Counted from the first letter of the stretch, positions 18,523 through 27,160 are shown. The stretch: 64,000 nucleotides of DNA from Pseudanabaena sp. Chao 1811 (GCF_027942295.1 NZ_CP101416.1:4264501-4328500), one strand, 5' to 3'. Notes: generated from the letters alone by a model not told the origin. Numbers and translations: made by a program.

Positions 18523-18556
18523 TTTTTTGCTTTCCCCTCTTTAGGTGTTGATTTTT

Positions 18557-18608
18557 AGTTGTAAGAGTTTTCAAATGAGTGTACGCTCATTTGAAAACTC
18601 TTACAACT
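18557..18608. repeat. 23-bp hairpin, family E core
   Basis: Arms 18557-18579 and 18586-18608. The inner part CAAATGAGTGTACGCTCATTTG is nearly shared with the hairpin at 59436-59469, while the outer arms differ. It is just downstream of the aminopropyltransferase-like gene. Confidence 0.8.
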
Positions 18609-18610
18609 CA

Positions 18611-20134
18611 TCATTTTTTATTGTCGTTAGCAAGATTAATTAACCAGACAATACCTGCAACTGTCATCATCAACCCAAAAAATCCTAAGCCACCACTGCC
18701 ATCACTCGAACTATTGCTAACAAATCCAGAAGAGGAGGTTGAACCCTTAGCAAATACAGCATCAGGAGCCGCTAAATTAGCAACTAACAGGGTTAACGAG
18801 ACGATCGCAATTACCTTAGCTGTGGTCAGATTAAAAGAAGGTCTAGATTCATAATCTGTGGAAATCGCTTGGGATTCCTGCCCATCAATAGACTTAGACT
18901 GCTGAAATTTGATGATTTTATTTTGCAATTCGCGCAAATCATCAGCAATTTCATGGGGTAATTCTTGCGATCTCTCTAGTAGCTTGGCGATTAAGCGAGA
19001 AAAATCGATTTGATTGAGTAATTGCTTAGCTCTACCTAGCCATTCCTGCGAAATTTCTGGCGTTTGCGAGTGATGCTGTGCAGGGATGACGAGACTATCA
19101 GGATTTGATTCTAATTGCATGAGCCAAGATTGCGCTAGAGATTCTAAGCTCATGGGATCATTCAGTTGAAAATTATGATTGTTAGTAGAGAGATCTGTTG
19201 GCGAATCTTGAAGATCTAGAAAATCAATTTGAAGATTTTCTGGAGACGCTATTGAGTTATTTGAGTTAGATATATGTGCATGATTGAGTAAATAGAAAAA
19301 TAATTGCGATGAATCCTTTTGATGAATAGTTACGGAATGTCTTGCTTGGGCGATATCTGCGTCAAAAATAAACAATTGCGGCAAAGTGTCTAAGCTTAGC
19401 TCTCTCAAATTAGGTGGTAAATCAAGAGACTCGATCTCTGATCGTATGATGGATTGTTCGGAAGCGATTAAGAAGCCCCAACTACCATAGTCATGATTGA
19501 TAAAAGACGGAATTTGCAACTGCATGGGTTTTACAGTGAAACCTGCGGCTTGCATATTTTGATAAATGCACCAGAATGCTAATGTACTGAGATCTGGTGA
19601 AACTGCATTTGCCGCAATAATTCCCAGAGGTACAAGTGTTTTTTTAAGAAGCTTAAACCATTCCAATGCATAAATTTGGGTTTCAGCAACTGAGGTGGGA
19701 TAGGTAAAGTCGCAAATAATGACGTGATATGTATGATCCTGACAACTTTCTGTGCAAAAATCCTGTACTAATCGATTGAGAAATGCAAAAGCCTCGTGAA
19801 TATAAATTGTAACTTTAGGGTTCACTAAACTCCCTTGATTAAAACTTGCAAAGTCCTGTTTACCCAAATCAATTACTTCTTGGGAATAGTCCACTAGATC
19901 AATTTGATTGACCTGTGGGAATCGTAAAATATCCCTCGCTGCAAGCCCATCCCCACCACCACAAATGAGAACTCTGAGTAATTGATTAGGAAAGCGCTTA
20001 GCTGCCAATGCGATCGCAGGAATCGTTAAATATTCGTGATAGATTGCTTCATCAGCACTATGAAACTGCAATTCCCCATTGATATAAAAAGCAGTTCCAT
20101 CAGCATGTTGCTCGACAAATAAAGAAGTTGCCAT
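18611..20134 (-). CDS. Polyamine aminopropyltransferase-like protein with C-terminal membrane segments
   Basis: A 507-residue protein. The spermidine-synthase core is at about 1-235: DEAIYHEYL, GGGDGLAARDIL (AdoMet-type binding loop) and VIICDFTYP. The first catalytic Asp is kept, but the second Asp of the DSSDP-type motif is Tyr. A long acidic/Gln-rich linker follows, then two hydrophobic segments near the C-terminus separated by a Ser/Gly-rich stretch. The segment ending DAVFAKG also resembles a signal cleavage site. The start overlaps no gene; the DUF4178 gene ends 3 bases upstream, so the two are co-transcribed. The substrate is unknown and need not be a classical polyamine. Confidence 0.8.
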   Translation of the reverse strand: MATSLFVEQHADGTAFYINGELQFHSADEAIYHEYLTIPAIALAAKRFPNQLLRVLICGGGDGLAARDILRFPQVNQIDLVDYSQEVIDLGKQDFASFNQGSLVNPKVTIYIHEAFAFLNRLVQDFCTESCQDHTYHVIICDFTYPTSVAETQIYALEWFKLLKKTLVPLGIIAANAVSPDLSTLAFWCIYQNMQAAGFTVKPMQLQIPSFINHDYGSWGFLIASEQSIIRSEIESLDLPPNLRELSLDTLPQLFIFDADIAQARHSVTIHQKDSSQLFFYLLNHAHISNSNNSIASPENLQIDFLDLQDSPTDLSTNNHNFQLNDPMSLESLAQSWLMQLESNPDSLVIPAQHHSQTPEISQEWLGRAKQLLNQIDFSRLIAKLLERSQELPHEIADDLRELQNKIIKFQQSKSIDGQESQAISTDYESRPSFNLTTAKVIAIVSLTLLVANLAAPDAVFAKGSTSSSGFVSNSSSDGSGGLGFFGLMMTVAGIVWLINLANDNKK

Positions 20135-20137
20135 GCT

Positions 20138-20815
20138 TTACCAATCTCCAGAAGTCATTAAGATGAAGCCAATAATTACCAATGCCCATGCACAAATCCA
20201 TTCCCAAGTGCGATCATTGTTTTTCTGATTATGGCTCGGAGAATTTTGGGAGGCAAAGCTTTGGATAGTGATTGACTTCTCAGCGATCGCGAAGTCCTCA
20301 GGGTTAACTTTCTTGGTGGAATATACATGAAGTTCCCGATCTTGCCAAGCTTCGATCGCTAAATTCCAAAGTTGCTCCTCGTCCCAATAGTCCCATGTAG
20401 TCCGAGATTCGCTACCATCTTTACCTTTATAAGTTCCCTCGGTTTGGGATTCAAAATAATAGAGTCTGCCTAAAGCTCTTAACTTGAAATAAGGCTCATG
20501 GCGCTCATGCATAGCATCCCAAAGTGCAAAGCGCACATCATCACCCACATGTTCCCCCGATATGCGGTTAACTCCAATTTCTTCTGACAAATACCAATTA
20601 ATCTGAGTTTCAGGGTTGTCAGGATCAACTTCTCGTAATAGATAATAACTAGACTGACCTGACTTTAGTAACCATTCCATTGTTTCATAACCATCAGCAT
20701 CATCATAGGTGCTAAAGTCTTCAACTTCCCACTGTGTTCCCCCATAGGTAACGCGATCGCCTGCTCTAAGGCGCGTAAGGAAGCTAACATAGTCAGTCCC
20801 AAAAGAGGATTTCAT
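20138..20815 (-). CDS. DUF4178 protein with C-terminal membrane anchor
   Basis: A 225-residue protein. Residues about 12-190 fit DUF4178 (LRAGDRVTYGGTQWEVED, a duplicated beta-rich fold around WLLKSG and WDYWDEEQLW). The last 20 residues are one hydrophobic helix (ICAWALVIIGFILM). DUF4178 genes are commonly found with spermidine-synthase-like genes, and here the pair is separated by only 3 bases, in this order. The joint function is not known. The ATG start is clear. Confidence 0.82.
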   Translation of the reverse strand: MKSSFGTDYVSFLTRLRAGDRVTYGGTQWEVEDFSTYDDADGYETMEWLLKSGQSSYYLLREVDPDNPETQINWYLSEEIGVNRISGEHVGDDVRFALWDAMHERHEPYFKLRALGRLYYFESQTEGTYKGKDGSESRTTWDYWDEEQLWNLAIEAWQDRELHVYSTKKVNPEDFAIAEKSITIQSFASQNSPSHNQKNNDRTWEWICAWALVIIGFILMTSGDW

Positions 20816-20872
20816 GATATTCCTGCTATTAGTTCAGGGTTTATGAGCTAATTATAACTGAACTTACGTTGA

Positions 20873-20972
20873 ACCCTCATCCCCCAACCCCTTCTCCCGC
20901 AGGAGAAGGGGAGCAAAACCCATATTGTTTTCTTGTTCCCTTCTCCTGCGGGAGAGGGGCTAGGGTGAGGGC
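20873..20972. repeat. Dispersed C-rich inverted repeat (CCCTTCTCC...GGAGAAGGG type)
   Basis: Contains CCCCTTCTCCCGCAGGAGAAGGGG and, about 45 bases later, CCCTTCTCCTGCGGGAGAGGGG followed by CTAGGGTGAGGG, which inverts the beginning CCCTCATCCCCCA. This sequence type is widespread in cyanobacterial genomes. Confidence 0.75.
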
Positions 20973-21007
20973 TTTACAGACTTCCACGTAATACCAGTTA
21001 TAAAAAA

Positions 21008-21044
21008 AAATAGAGTTGCAACGCCAAGCGCTGCAACTCTATTT
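21008..21044 (-). terminator. Intrinsic terminator of the psaF-psaJ transcript
   Basis: On the minus strand AAATAGAGTTGCA pairs with TGCAACTCTATTT across an 11-base loop and is followed by a run of T (nine A on the plus strand, 21002 onward). It is about 180 bases beyond the psaJ stop, after the tandem repeat. Confidence 0.85.
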
Positions 21045-21230
21045 GAATTTTGTAGTGCAGCTTTACCGCACCACGAAAAATAAGAAACTCTGACTAATTT
21101 AGAGTTTAAATTTTGTGGCGTGGCTTTACCGCAATACGAAAAATCAGAAATCCTGAGTAATTTAGAATTTAAATTTTATGGCGTGGCTTTGCCACGCCAT
21201 AAAAAATGAGGAACCCTGACTAATTTAGAA
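21042..21230. repeat. Three tandem 63-bp units in the psaFJ 3' region
   Basis: Units 21042-21104, 21105-21167 and 21168-21230 align end to end with about 80% identity. Each contains a GGCGTGGCTTTRCCGC-type small hairpin and ends ...CTAATTTAGAA. The unit nearest psaJ includes that gene's stop codon and last Phe codon and has the most perfect hairpin (ATGGCGTGGC-TTT-GCCACGCCAT). Confidence 0.88.
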
Positions 21231-21341
21231 AGGGAAGGTTAGGGTGTCTGGGAAAAAGCGGTTAGCTTCGATCAAGATACCAGCAGTGATGGTGAGCCAT
21301 ACAGCAGCTACAACAGGAGCAGAGGATAAAAAGCCGTTCAA
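21225..21341 (-). CDS. psaJ: Photosystem I subunit IX (PsaJ), TTG start
   Basis: The 38-residue product begins [20 protein letters not shown] and ends with [14 protein letters not shown], the typical single-helix PsaJ with the conserved Glu and the (F/N)RF.PD motif. It stabilises the PsaF side of photosystem I in the thylakoid. No ATG exists in frame. TTG at 21339-21341 is preceded by AAGGAG with a 7-base spacing and is the evident start. It is the second gene of a psaF-psaJ operon, 107 bases after psaF. Confidence 0.93.
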   Translation of the reverse strand: MNGFLSSAPVVAAVWLTITAGILIEANRFFPDTLTFPF

Positions 21342-21448
21342 TGGAGTTCTCCTTATTAGATAGTTAGTTTTTATAATCCTCCAAAGTGTTAAAAGATTTA
21401 ACTAAAACACTTTGGAGCAGTTGGTAAAGCGATCGCTAGATATCAAAA

Positions 21449-22018
21449 CTAGCGAGGCGAAACTGTAACTTCATTTTCAGGAGCTACGAGTTCACCAGTG
21501 CCAAATTCCTTAAGAGCAAGAAGTGGCCATGCAAAGCCAGTTAGTGAGAACTTAACTGCAAGAGGAAGATCGATGAGGATTTCCTTTTGAGCTGCGGTTG
21601 CAGCATCTTTGCGAACTGCGATCAAGTAGCTACGACCAACCCAGCCGATCCAACCTGCAATGTATAGGAACAGCAAGGAAGGAATGGTGAATTCGCCTGC
21701 ATGGCTCCAACGACCATCGCTGATCAGGTGAGGTAGACCATCGTCACCGCAAAGCAAGCCAGAGCTAGCATATTTAGCAAAGCGAGCCTTGGTTTGAGCA
21801 ACTTTAGCATTGAGGTAATCTGCTTGAGGGCTACCAGCTTTGAAATTAGCTAGACGTGCAGTGTAACCATCAACTTCTGTTTGCAAGCGATCTTGGAAAG
21901 CAGCAGAAGAAGCACAAGGTGTCAAAACGGAGAAGTCTGCGTATGCAGCAGGGGCTGAGGAAAGGCTAACGCCAAACCACAAAGCAATAACTAGAATGAG
22001 AGCAAAAAGTCTTTTCAT
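21449..22018 (-). CDS. psaF: Photosystem I reaction centre subunit III (PsaF)
   Basis: A 189-residue precursor. The signal peptide ([20 protein letters not shown]) is cleaved near AYA-DFS. The mature protein begins DFSVLTPC and contains the lumenal domain with two Cys, [10 protein letters not shown], and the transmembrane part (GWVGRSYLI...). PsaF helps bind the plastocyanin/cytochrome c6 side of PSI, although in cyanobacteria it is less critical than in plants. The C-terminal tail ([11 protein letters not shown]) is somewhat longer than in Synechocystis. It is followed by psaJ. Confidence 0.97.
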   Translation of the reverse strand: MKRLFALILVIALWFGVSLSSAPAAYADFSVLTPCASSAAFQDRLQTEVDGYTARLANFKAGSPQADYLNAKVAQTKARFAKYASSGLLCGDDGLPHLISDGRWSHAGEFTIPSLLFLYIAGWIGWVGRSYLIAVRKDAATAAQKEILIDLPLAVKFSLTGFAWPLLALKEFGTGELVAPENEVTVSPR

Positions 22019-22153
22019 AGACTGACCTTAACTTACCTTTGTTTAAGATTAGGCAAAAATAACGAGATTTTCGTTTGGGAACTTGGTTTCAGATCGTATA
22101 TCAGCGATCGCGCCTTGGTAAAGCAATCTTCACATCCTGTAAAGTAAATTATC

Positions 22154-22202
22154 AATTAAGATGATCTAGATGTCGCGAAGCGACATCTAGATCATCTTAA
22201 TT
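22154..22202. repeat. Perfect 23-bp hairpin before tsaD
   Basis: Arms 22154-22176 and 22180-22202, loop GAA. It stands between the divergent psaF and tsaD starts, only 10 bases from the tsaD ATG, so it would lie in the tsaD leader or just upstream of it. Confidence 0.8.
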
Positions 22203-22212
22203 TTGTTTAGAA

Positions 22213-23238
22213 ATGCCAACTATTCTTGCGATCGAATCTAGCTGTGATGAAACGGCGGCGGCGGTAGTATGCGATCGCCAAATTCTTAGTAGCGTGGTTT
22301 CGTCGCAAATTCAAACCCATGCGCTCTATGGTGGCGTTGTGCCTGAGATTGCCGCACGTCAGCATGTAGAGACGATTAATCCTGCGATCGCTCAAGCATA
22401 CCGCGAATCGGGTAAAACATGGTCAGAGATCGATGGAATTGCGGTCACGACAGCCCCCGGGTTAATTGGTTCATTGATGATTGGGGTGACAGCCGCCAAA
22501 ACCTTGGCAATGCTCCATAAAAAGCCTTTAATAGCTGTGCATCACCTTGAAGGGCATATCTGCTCTGCCTTATTAGCTGATCCGACTTTAGAACCACCAT
22601 TTTTGTGCTTATTGGTTTCTGGCGGACATAGCAGCATTATTCTCGTTAAGGGCTATACCGACTATCAGGTAATGGGCAAAACCCGTGATGATGCCGCAGG
22701 GGAAGCCTTTGATAAAGTGGCACGGTTACTTGGGTTAGGCTATCCAGGGGGACCAGTTATCGATAAAATCTCTAGCTCTGGCAATTCCAAAGCATACAAA
22801 TTGCCGCAGGGGCGAATTCCCGATTTTCCCTATGATTCTAGTTTCAGTGGATTAAAAACGGCAGTATTGCGCCTGACCCAAAAGTTAAGCCCCAATGGAG
22901 AAGAATTGCCGATCGCGGATATTGCCGCTAGTTTTCAAGAAACTGTGGCAGCAGCTCTGGCAACTCGCACGATTAAATGCGCGATCGAGCATAATTTATC
23001 GACGATTGTGGCGGTTGGTGGTGTTGCCGCTAATAGTGCCTTGCGATCGCGTTTAGTCACCCTGTCCGCCGAAAATAATATTCGAGCAATCTTTCCTCCC
23101 TTAAGTTTATGCACTGATAATGCGGCGATGATTGGCTGTGCAGGAGCAATCCACCTATCGCGTGGTGAAACCTCATCAATGAGTATTGCCACGCGATCGC
23201 GCCTCAATCTCGAAGATTGCCAAAGTCTGTATATCTAG
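22213..23238 (+). CDS. tsaD: tRNA threonylcarbamoyladenosine transferase TsaD
   Basis: Transfers threonylcarbamoyl from the AMP adduct to A37 of ANN-decoding tRNAs, working with TsaB/TsaE. The 341-residue length is standard. The start LAIESSCDETAAAVV, the metal-binding HHLEGH motif, GGHSSIILV and the late GGVAANSALR and CTDNAAMIG signatures are all present. The stop TAG is inside a hairpin shared with the next gene. Confidence 0.97.
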   Translation: MPTILAIESSCDETAAAVVCDRQILSSVVSSQIQTHALYGGVVPEIAARQHVETINPAIAQAYRESGKTWSEIDGIAVTTAPGLIGSLMIGVTAAKTLAMLHKKPLIAVHHLEGHICSALLADPTLEPPFLCLLVSGGHSSIILVKGYTDYQVMGKTRDDAAGEAFDKVARLLGLGYPGGPVIDKISSSGNSKAYKLPQGRIPDFPYDSSFSGLKTAVLRLTQKLSPNGEELPIADIAASFQETVAAALATRTIKCAIEHNLSTIVAVGGVAANSALRSRLVTLSAENNIRAIFPPLSLCTDNAAMIGCAGAIHLSRGETSSMSIATRSRLNLEDCQSLYI

Positions 23239-23269
23239 AAAAAGAGCCGCTTCGCGGCTCTTTTTCTAG
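23235..23269. terminator. 16-bp hairpin carrying the stop codons of two convergent genes
   Basis: CTAGAAAAAGAGCCGC-TTC-GCGGCTCTTTTTCTAG. The left CTAG gives tsaD its TAG (23236-23238) and the right CTAG gives the minus-strand acyltransferase its TAG (23266-23268). It also has U-runs on both strands and should terminate both transcripts. Confidence 0.9.
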
Positions 23270-24651
23270 ATAGCTGATCGCACAATTAAGTTGTTGAGGG
23301 AATTGGAAATTTCTTCAGTGAGTTTACGAGTACATTCCTTGGCGGCAGTGCGGCTGGATTGGTATTCGGATAAACGGTCGGAGACTGACAGAGGCTCAGC
23401 GACAGAAATAATTACTTTGCGATCGCCAAAACTAGGAGTTTCTTTAAAAACTGAATCTGGATCGCGCTCGGTGACACGCTGCAACACGCTCCACATTAAT
23501 TTTAAAACTTCCACATAGCGACTGGGGCTAGGATGTTGACGTACATAGTCGCTAGTCACACCAATAATACTTTCAGCGATTTTCATGTGCCAATTGCTGT
23601 AGTTCGCTTCGAGGGCAAGTTGATCGGCAAAGCTACGTTCTACTTGTGATAACTGGGCAATATCCTTGATGTCATTACGGAAAATGCGATCCCATCCCGC
23701 TTGTTCGAGGCGACGACAGCGATCGATCGCAGTGCCTTTAGATTTGATGCCAAAATTCATTTCGGCAACACGCAAAATGCGATCGGCTAAGTCCTGTACG
23801 CGAGTTGCTAAATCATCGGTATCCGTGATTGTTGTATCAGTATTGGCATAGCTGCCATAAAAATTTTTGTAATAATCGCTGACCCACTGTACTAAATAAC
23901 TTCCTAAGTCATAGAGGCGTTGATAGCGCGTATTGGGAGTAATTTCAGGTTTGGTAATACCACATTCCTTTTCGATAGTGATAATCGTTTGATCGATCGC
24001 CACCCAAGCTTTAGCGGAATATTCGTATTGAATCCCCACGGGAATAATCAGCATTTCTTCGGTGCGCCCTTCTTTGAGCAAGTCCTCTGCAGACCAGAAG
24101 CCAATTTGAGCAATACCTGGTTCTAGTTCGGCAACCAGTTCACTTTTGCCATTAGTTCCCCCTTCAGGAGCCATAGAAAGCGGCTCTTTTCCATTGATGA
24201 TTTGTTGACGAATCAGGTTTAAAGCAGCGCGATCGAGTTTGCCCCGAAAGATAGAAATCCCCCCTAGTGCTGGAAATAGCCAATTAATATATTCTCCCGC
24301 CCATAGAGAAATACCGCGATCATAGACAAAACTGCTATGGGGAGTCTTCGTTAACTTAATGCCCATTTCTCTCGCTTGTTCTGGCACAGCATAGGTTAAC
24401 AAATACAACATTGCGAAGGGGTCATCCGTGGTGGGATGCCGAAAAGCTAATAAATATCGCGATTTGCCATCCTGAAATTTTTTAGTAGCTTCCACAAGGC
24501 GATCAATGTATCGGGTTTCAATCTGCTTAATTCCACATTGTCCCCTTAACCAAAAAGGCGTTACCATTCGTATGAGTTTCAGTAAAAGTTGGTTTGGTTT
24601 GGGCGGATAAACCTTAAGAGGTGGTTGGACGCGAGTCAGATCTACTGCCAT
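23266..24651 (-). CDS. Membrane-associated glycerolipid acyltransferase (PlsC-like)
   Basis: A 461-residue protein with the acyltransferase motifs H(X4)D (FRHPTTDDPF) and a later EGGTNGKSELV block. It also has conserved cyanobacterial C-terminal regions. It probably acylates lysophosphatidate or a related acceptor at the membrane. The length is longer than simple PlsC (about 240). Several long cyanobacterial homologues exist but their substrate is not defined. No transmembrane helix stands out except a short hydrophobic stretch near residue 30. Confidence 0.8.
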   Translation of the reverse strand: MAVDLTRVQPPLKVYPPKPNQLLLKLIRMVTPFWLRGQCGIKQIETRYIDRLVEATKKFQDGKSRYLLAFRHPTTDDPFAMLYLLTYAVPEQAREMGIKLTKTPHSSFVYDRGISLWAGEYINWLFPALGGISIFRGKLDRAALNLIRQQIINGKEPLSMAPEGGTNGKSELVAELEPGIAQIGFWSAEDLLKEGRTEEMLIIPVGIQYEYSAKAWVAIDQTIITIEKECGITKPEITPNTRYQRLYDLGSYLVQWVSDYYKNFYGSYANTDTTITDTDDLATRVQDLADRILRVAEMNFGIKSKGTAIDRCRRLEQAGWDRIFRNDIKDIAQLSQVERSFADQLALEANYSNWHMKIAESIIGVTSDYVRQHPSPSRYVEVLKLMWSVLQRVTERDPDSVFKETPSFGDRKVIISVAEPLSVSDRLSEYQSSRTAAKECTRKLTEEISNSLNNLIVRSAI

Positions 24652-24704
24652 GATTTCCGTTATTTGTATAGCAATACGAATTAAAACACGCCAAGCAAGA
24701 ATTC

Positions 24705-24781
24705 ACAATTTTGGGCTTAATTGAGCCAGCGCTACGCAATAGCTCAATTAAGCCCAAAATTGTATGTGGCAGTGCCACATA
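24705..24781. repeat. Large 22-bp hairpin plus small hairpin
   Basis: Arms 24705-24726 (ACAATTTTGGGCTTAATTGA...) and 24742-24763 around a 15-base loop that is itself partly palindromic, then a second stem ATGTGGCAGTGCCACAT at 24765-24781. It lies between the divergent acyltransferase and SPOR-like genes. Confidence 0.8.
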
Positions 24782-24933
24782 CACTCAAAACCTAGTAAAG
24801 GCGTTAGCATTGCGTAAGTCCTATAAATATTGAACTAAATAGGGATTATGTGAGTCTTGTAGAGTATGGTACAATCGCGCCCAATTTCCCAAAACTTAAT
24901 TTTTTATTTCGCTACCTTCGGCTGGCAAGCAAT

Positions 24934-25761
24934 ATGAGACTCCACACACACACACCTCTTTGTAGTTTTGCCATTGGTCTAGTATCTCTGATGAGTATTA
25001 GTACCAATTTCAGTGCCTCTGCAAACGCTCAGTCTTTCCCAAATGATTCATTACCACCAGCAACATTAAGTACTAGTAGTACTCAGTACCTCGTATATTT
25101 GCCGAATGTGGCAAATATTAAACAAGCCAAAATATTAGCGCCTGATGCCTTTGTCAGTCGTCTGGATACAGGTGAGCAGGTGGTGCAATTAGGACGCTTT
25201 ACTAATCTTAATCTTGCCCAGCGACGGGCTGCTCAATTTACCCAAGCAGGGCTAAATCCGCAAATTAAAACTGTTCAAGGTAAGTTTGCCTCTATGCCAG
25301 CACCTGCGACAATTCCGAATTCAATGCCCCCCAACTCTGCACCAATACCCGTGGACACAATTCCGAATTCGACCCCAAGGATAGATTCGTTGCCCGGTGT
25401 GCCGAGCGCAGATTTTCCCAACTCAAATAATCCTCCATCAAACTCAATTGAGATTGTGCGATCGCCTCAGTCCATACCTCAGCAAAGCCAACCCATACCT
25501 ATTCAATCAGCTTCTCAGCCTTTACCTCCAGCTAGCCAGCCCGTCGCAAATACTGCACAGCTACGCTATTTTGTAATTGTTCCTACAGGTTCTGTTTCAG
25601 AATTACAAAGGGTACAAACAGTTGCCCCTACTGCTCAATTGCGATCGTCCTATCGTGGTACTTATATCGAAGTTCAGGGCTATCCCGATCGCCCCAGCGC
25701 TGAGACGCTTAACTTGACTATGCGCCGTCAAGGTTTTGATAGCCGTGTTGTTTATTTCTAA
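24934..25761 (+). CDS. Secreted protein with two SPOR-like domains
   Basis: The ATG at 24934 starts a signal peptide (MRLHTHTPLCSFAIGLVSLM, cut near ANA-QS). A GTG start at 24850 would put 28 non-signal residues in front and is unlikely. The mature protein has two related segments, YLVYLPN...VQLGRFTN...AQFTQAGLNPQIKTV and YFVIVPTG...YIEVQGYPD...MRRQGFDSRVVYF, joined by a Pro/Ser/Gln-rich linker. Both resemble SPOR domains, which bind denuded glycan strands of murein. The function in this organism is not known. Confidence 0.78.
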   Translation: MRLHTHTPLCSFAIGLVSLMSISTNFSASANAQSFPNDSLPPATLSTSSTQYLVYLPNVANIKQAKILAPDAFVSRLDTGEQVVQLGRFTNLNLAQRRAAQFTQAGLNPQIKTVQGKFASMPAPATIPNSMPPNSAPIPVDTIPNSTPRIDSLPGVPSADFPNSNNPPSNSIEIVRSPQSIPQQSQPIPIQSASQPLPPASQPVANTAQLRYFVIVPTGSVSELQRVQTVAPTAQLRSSYRGTYIEVQGYPDRPSAETLNLTMRRQGFDSRVVYF

Positions 25762-25774
25762 TTGGTTTATTTCT

Positions 25775-25803
25775 AAGAAAGCAGCGCAAAGCGCTGCTTT
25801 CTT
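25775..25803. terminator. Bidirectional hairpin between convergent genes
   Basis: AAGAAAGCAGCGC-AAA-GCGCTGCTTTCTT, perfect 13 bp. It abuts the stop codon of the minus-strand gene (25804-25806). Confidence 0.8.
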
Positions 25804-26979
25804 TTAATAGGTGCGTCCGCGCCAACTTTTGGGTTTTGTGAGTGAAGAAATCCAGATCCGAATTACAGCAAAGGGATCGGCGAGGGGGGAAAGCCAAAAC
25901 CAGAAGCCAACTTCGGTATAACTGGTACGGATACCAAATACCAGTAGGCATCGGATCAATACTAAAAAGGCATTGAGCCAAAATAAAGTATTGATGAATA
26001 ATGATGGTGCTGGTTGCCAAATAGATAGGGCAATTAATAACGGCATAGGGAGCCCTTGAACCGCAGTGAGTAAGAGACAGTCCACAAAGGTTTGACTGGG
26101 TGTTGAGGCATCCTTGAGATCTAGCGATCGCCCCCATTCATTCCATGTTTCCTGCATTGAGGTATACATCCGTACCTGCATCAGAGCCGCCCCATCGAGA
26201 AATCCCACCTTTGCGCCCTTTTGAGCAGCAGCTCTAGCAAGGGTGACATCATCGCAAAATGAAGACTTGGCAAGCTCATAGCCATTGAGTTCGACTAGTT
26301 TGGCACGTTTCGATAAAAAGCATTGACCATTTGCCATTACCCGCTCTTCGGTAAATTGATTGCGATCGCCTGTTGCCCCAAATCTATAAATTAGAGTAAT
26401 TAACAACGCAGGTTGTAGCCATTGTTCGCCTGCGGTCTTGAGAATAAATTTGGGCGACAGGGACACAATATCAAAATTTTCAGCAGTGGCTTTCTGCACA
26501 AAACTAGCGACTAGCCCCTTTTGTGGGAAAGTATCGGCATCAATACCAAGAATCCATTCACTAGTCGGATCACTATTTAAAAATCCTGTATGTAAAGCCC
26601 AAGGACGACCAACCCATCCCTCTGGCAAAGGATCATCGGTAATCAGCTTTAAAGGAATCGGAAAATCTTTTTGCAATTTCTGCACATATTCAGGTGTGCC
26701 ATCTTGTGATCGGCTATCGACGACGATAATTTCCTTAGCAGCCTTATCACGCAATCCTTCTAAACAAGTCGGCAAACGCTCAATTTCGTTAAGCGTCGGT
26801 ATCACAATCGAAACATTCGGATTTTGTTTGGCTAATGCTTCGTCAGTTGCTTCGAGGGGCAATAGCGGCGGCGTGCGATCGCGGGCAGTGCTAAGCCTTT
26901 TTAGGAGTACAAGAGTTGCGGGGACTTGCAACAACAAAAGAAATATGGAGAAGCCTGTCAAGAAAAGCGGATTATTCAA
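25804..26979 (-). CDS. Family 2 glycosyltransferase, membrane anchored (CruG-like candidate)
   Basis: A 391-residue GT2 enzyme. An N-terminal helix (FSIFLLLLQVPATLVLL) is followed by the GT-A core with SIVIPTLNE, IIVVDSRSQDGT, GIDADTF (DxD) and a late DDVTLA. Two or three C-terminal hydrophobic segments end near the sequence TKPKSWRGRTY. The arrangement and length recall the cyanobacterial carotenoid 2'-O-glycosyltransferase CruG and also HpnB-type hopanoid enzymes. I cannot separate these by eye. No carotenoid or hopanoid gene is adjacent. Confidence 0.72.
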   Translation of the reverse strand: MNNPLFLTGFSIFLLLLQVPATLVLLKRLSTARDRTPPLLPLEATDEALAKQNPNVSIVIPTLNEIERLPTCLEGLRDKAAKEIIVVDSRSQDGTPEYVQKLQKDFPIPLKLITDDPLPEGWVGRPWALHTGFLNSDPTSEWILGIDADTFPQKGLVASFVQKATAENFDIVSLSPKFILKTAGEQWLQPALLITLIYRFGATGDRNQFTEERVMANGQCFLSKRAKLVELNGYELAKSSFCDDVTLARAAAQKGAKVGFLDGAALMQVRMYTSMQETWNEWGRSLDLKDASTPSQTFVDCLLLTAVQGLPMPLLIALSIWQPAPSLFINTLFWLNAFLVLIRCLLVFGIRTSYTEVGFWFWLSPLADPFAVIRIWISSLTKPKSWRGRTY

Positions 26980-27081
26980 CTTCGATAAATTTGATAAAAA
27001 TAATTAGGAATCAGGAAAAAACTTACTTCTCCTTTGGGCTACCTAATACATACAAGTTATCAGTTACATCATTATTGACTA

Positions 27082-27160
27082 AATGATCCCCCTCAATCCC
27101 CCTTGTAAAGGGGGAAGAAGATAATTCTCCCCCCTTTACAAGGGGGGCTGGGGGGGATCT
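27082..27160. repeat. Dispersed CCCCCTCAATCCCCC-type inverted repeat
   Basis: CCCCCTCAATCCCCCTTGTA and AAGGGGGAAGAAGATAATTC followed by CCCCCCTTTACAAGGGGGGC, an inverted pair with a short spacer. A related copy is at 58307-58379. This repeat type is common in cyanobacterial spacers. Confidence 0.75.

Noticed and set aside
21042-21230. CRISPR array
   Set aside because: The 63-bp units are adjacent with no unique spacers, and there are no cas genes.
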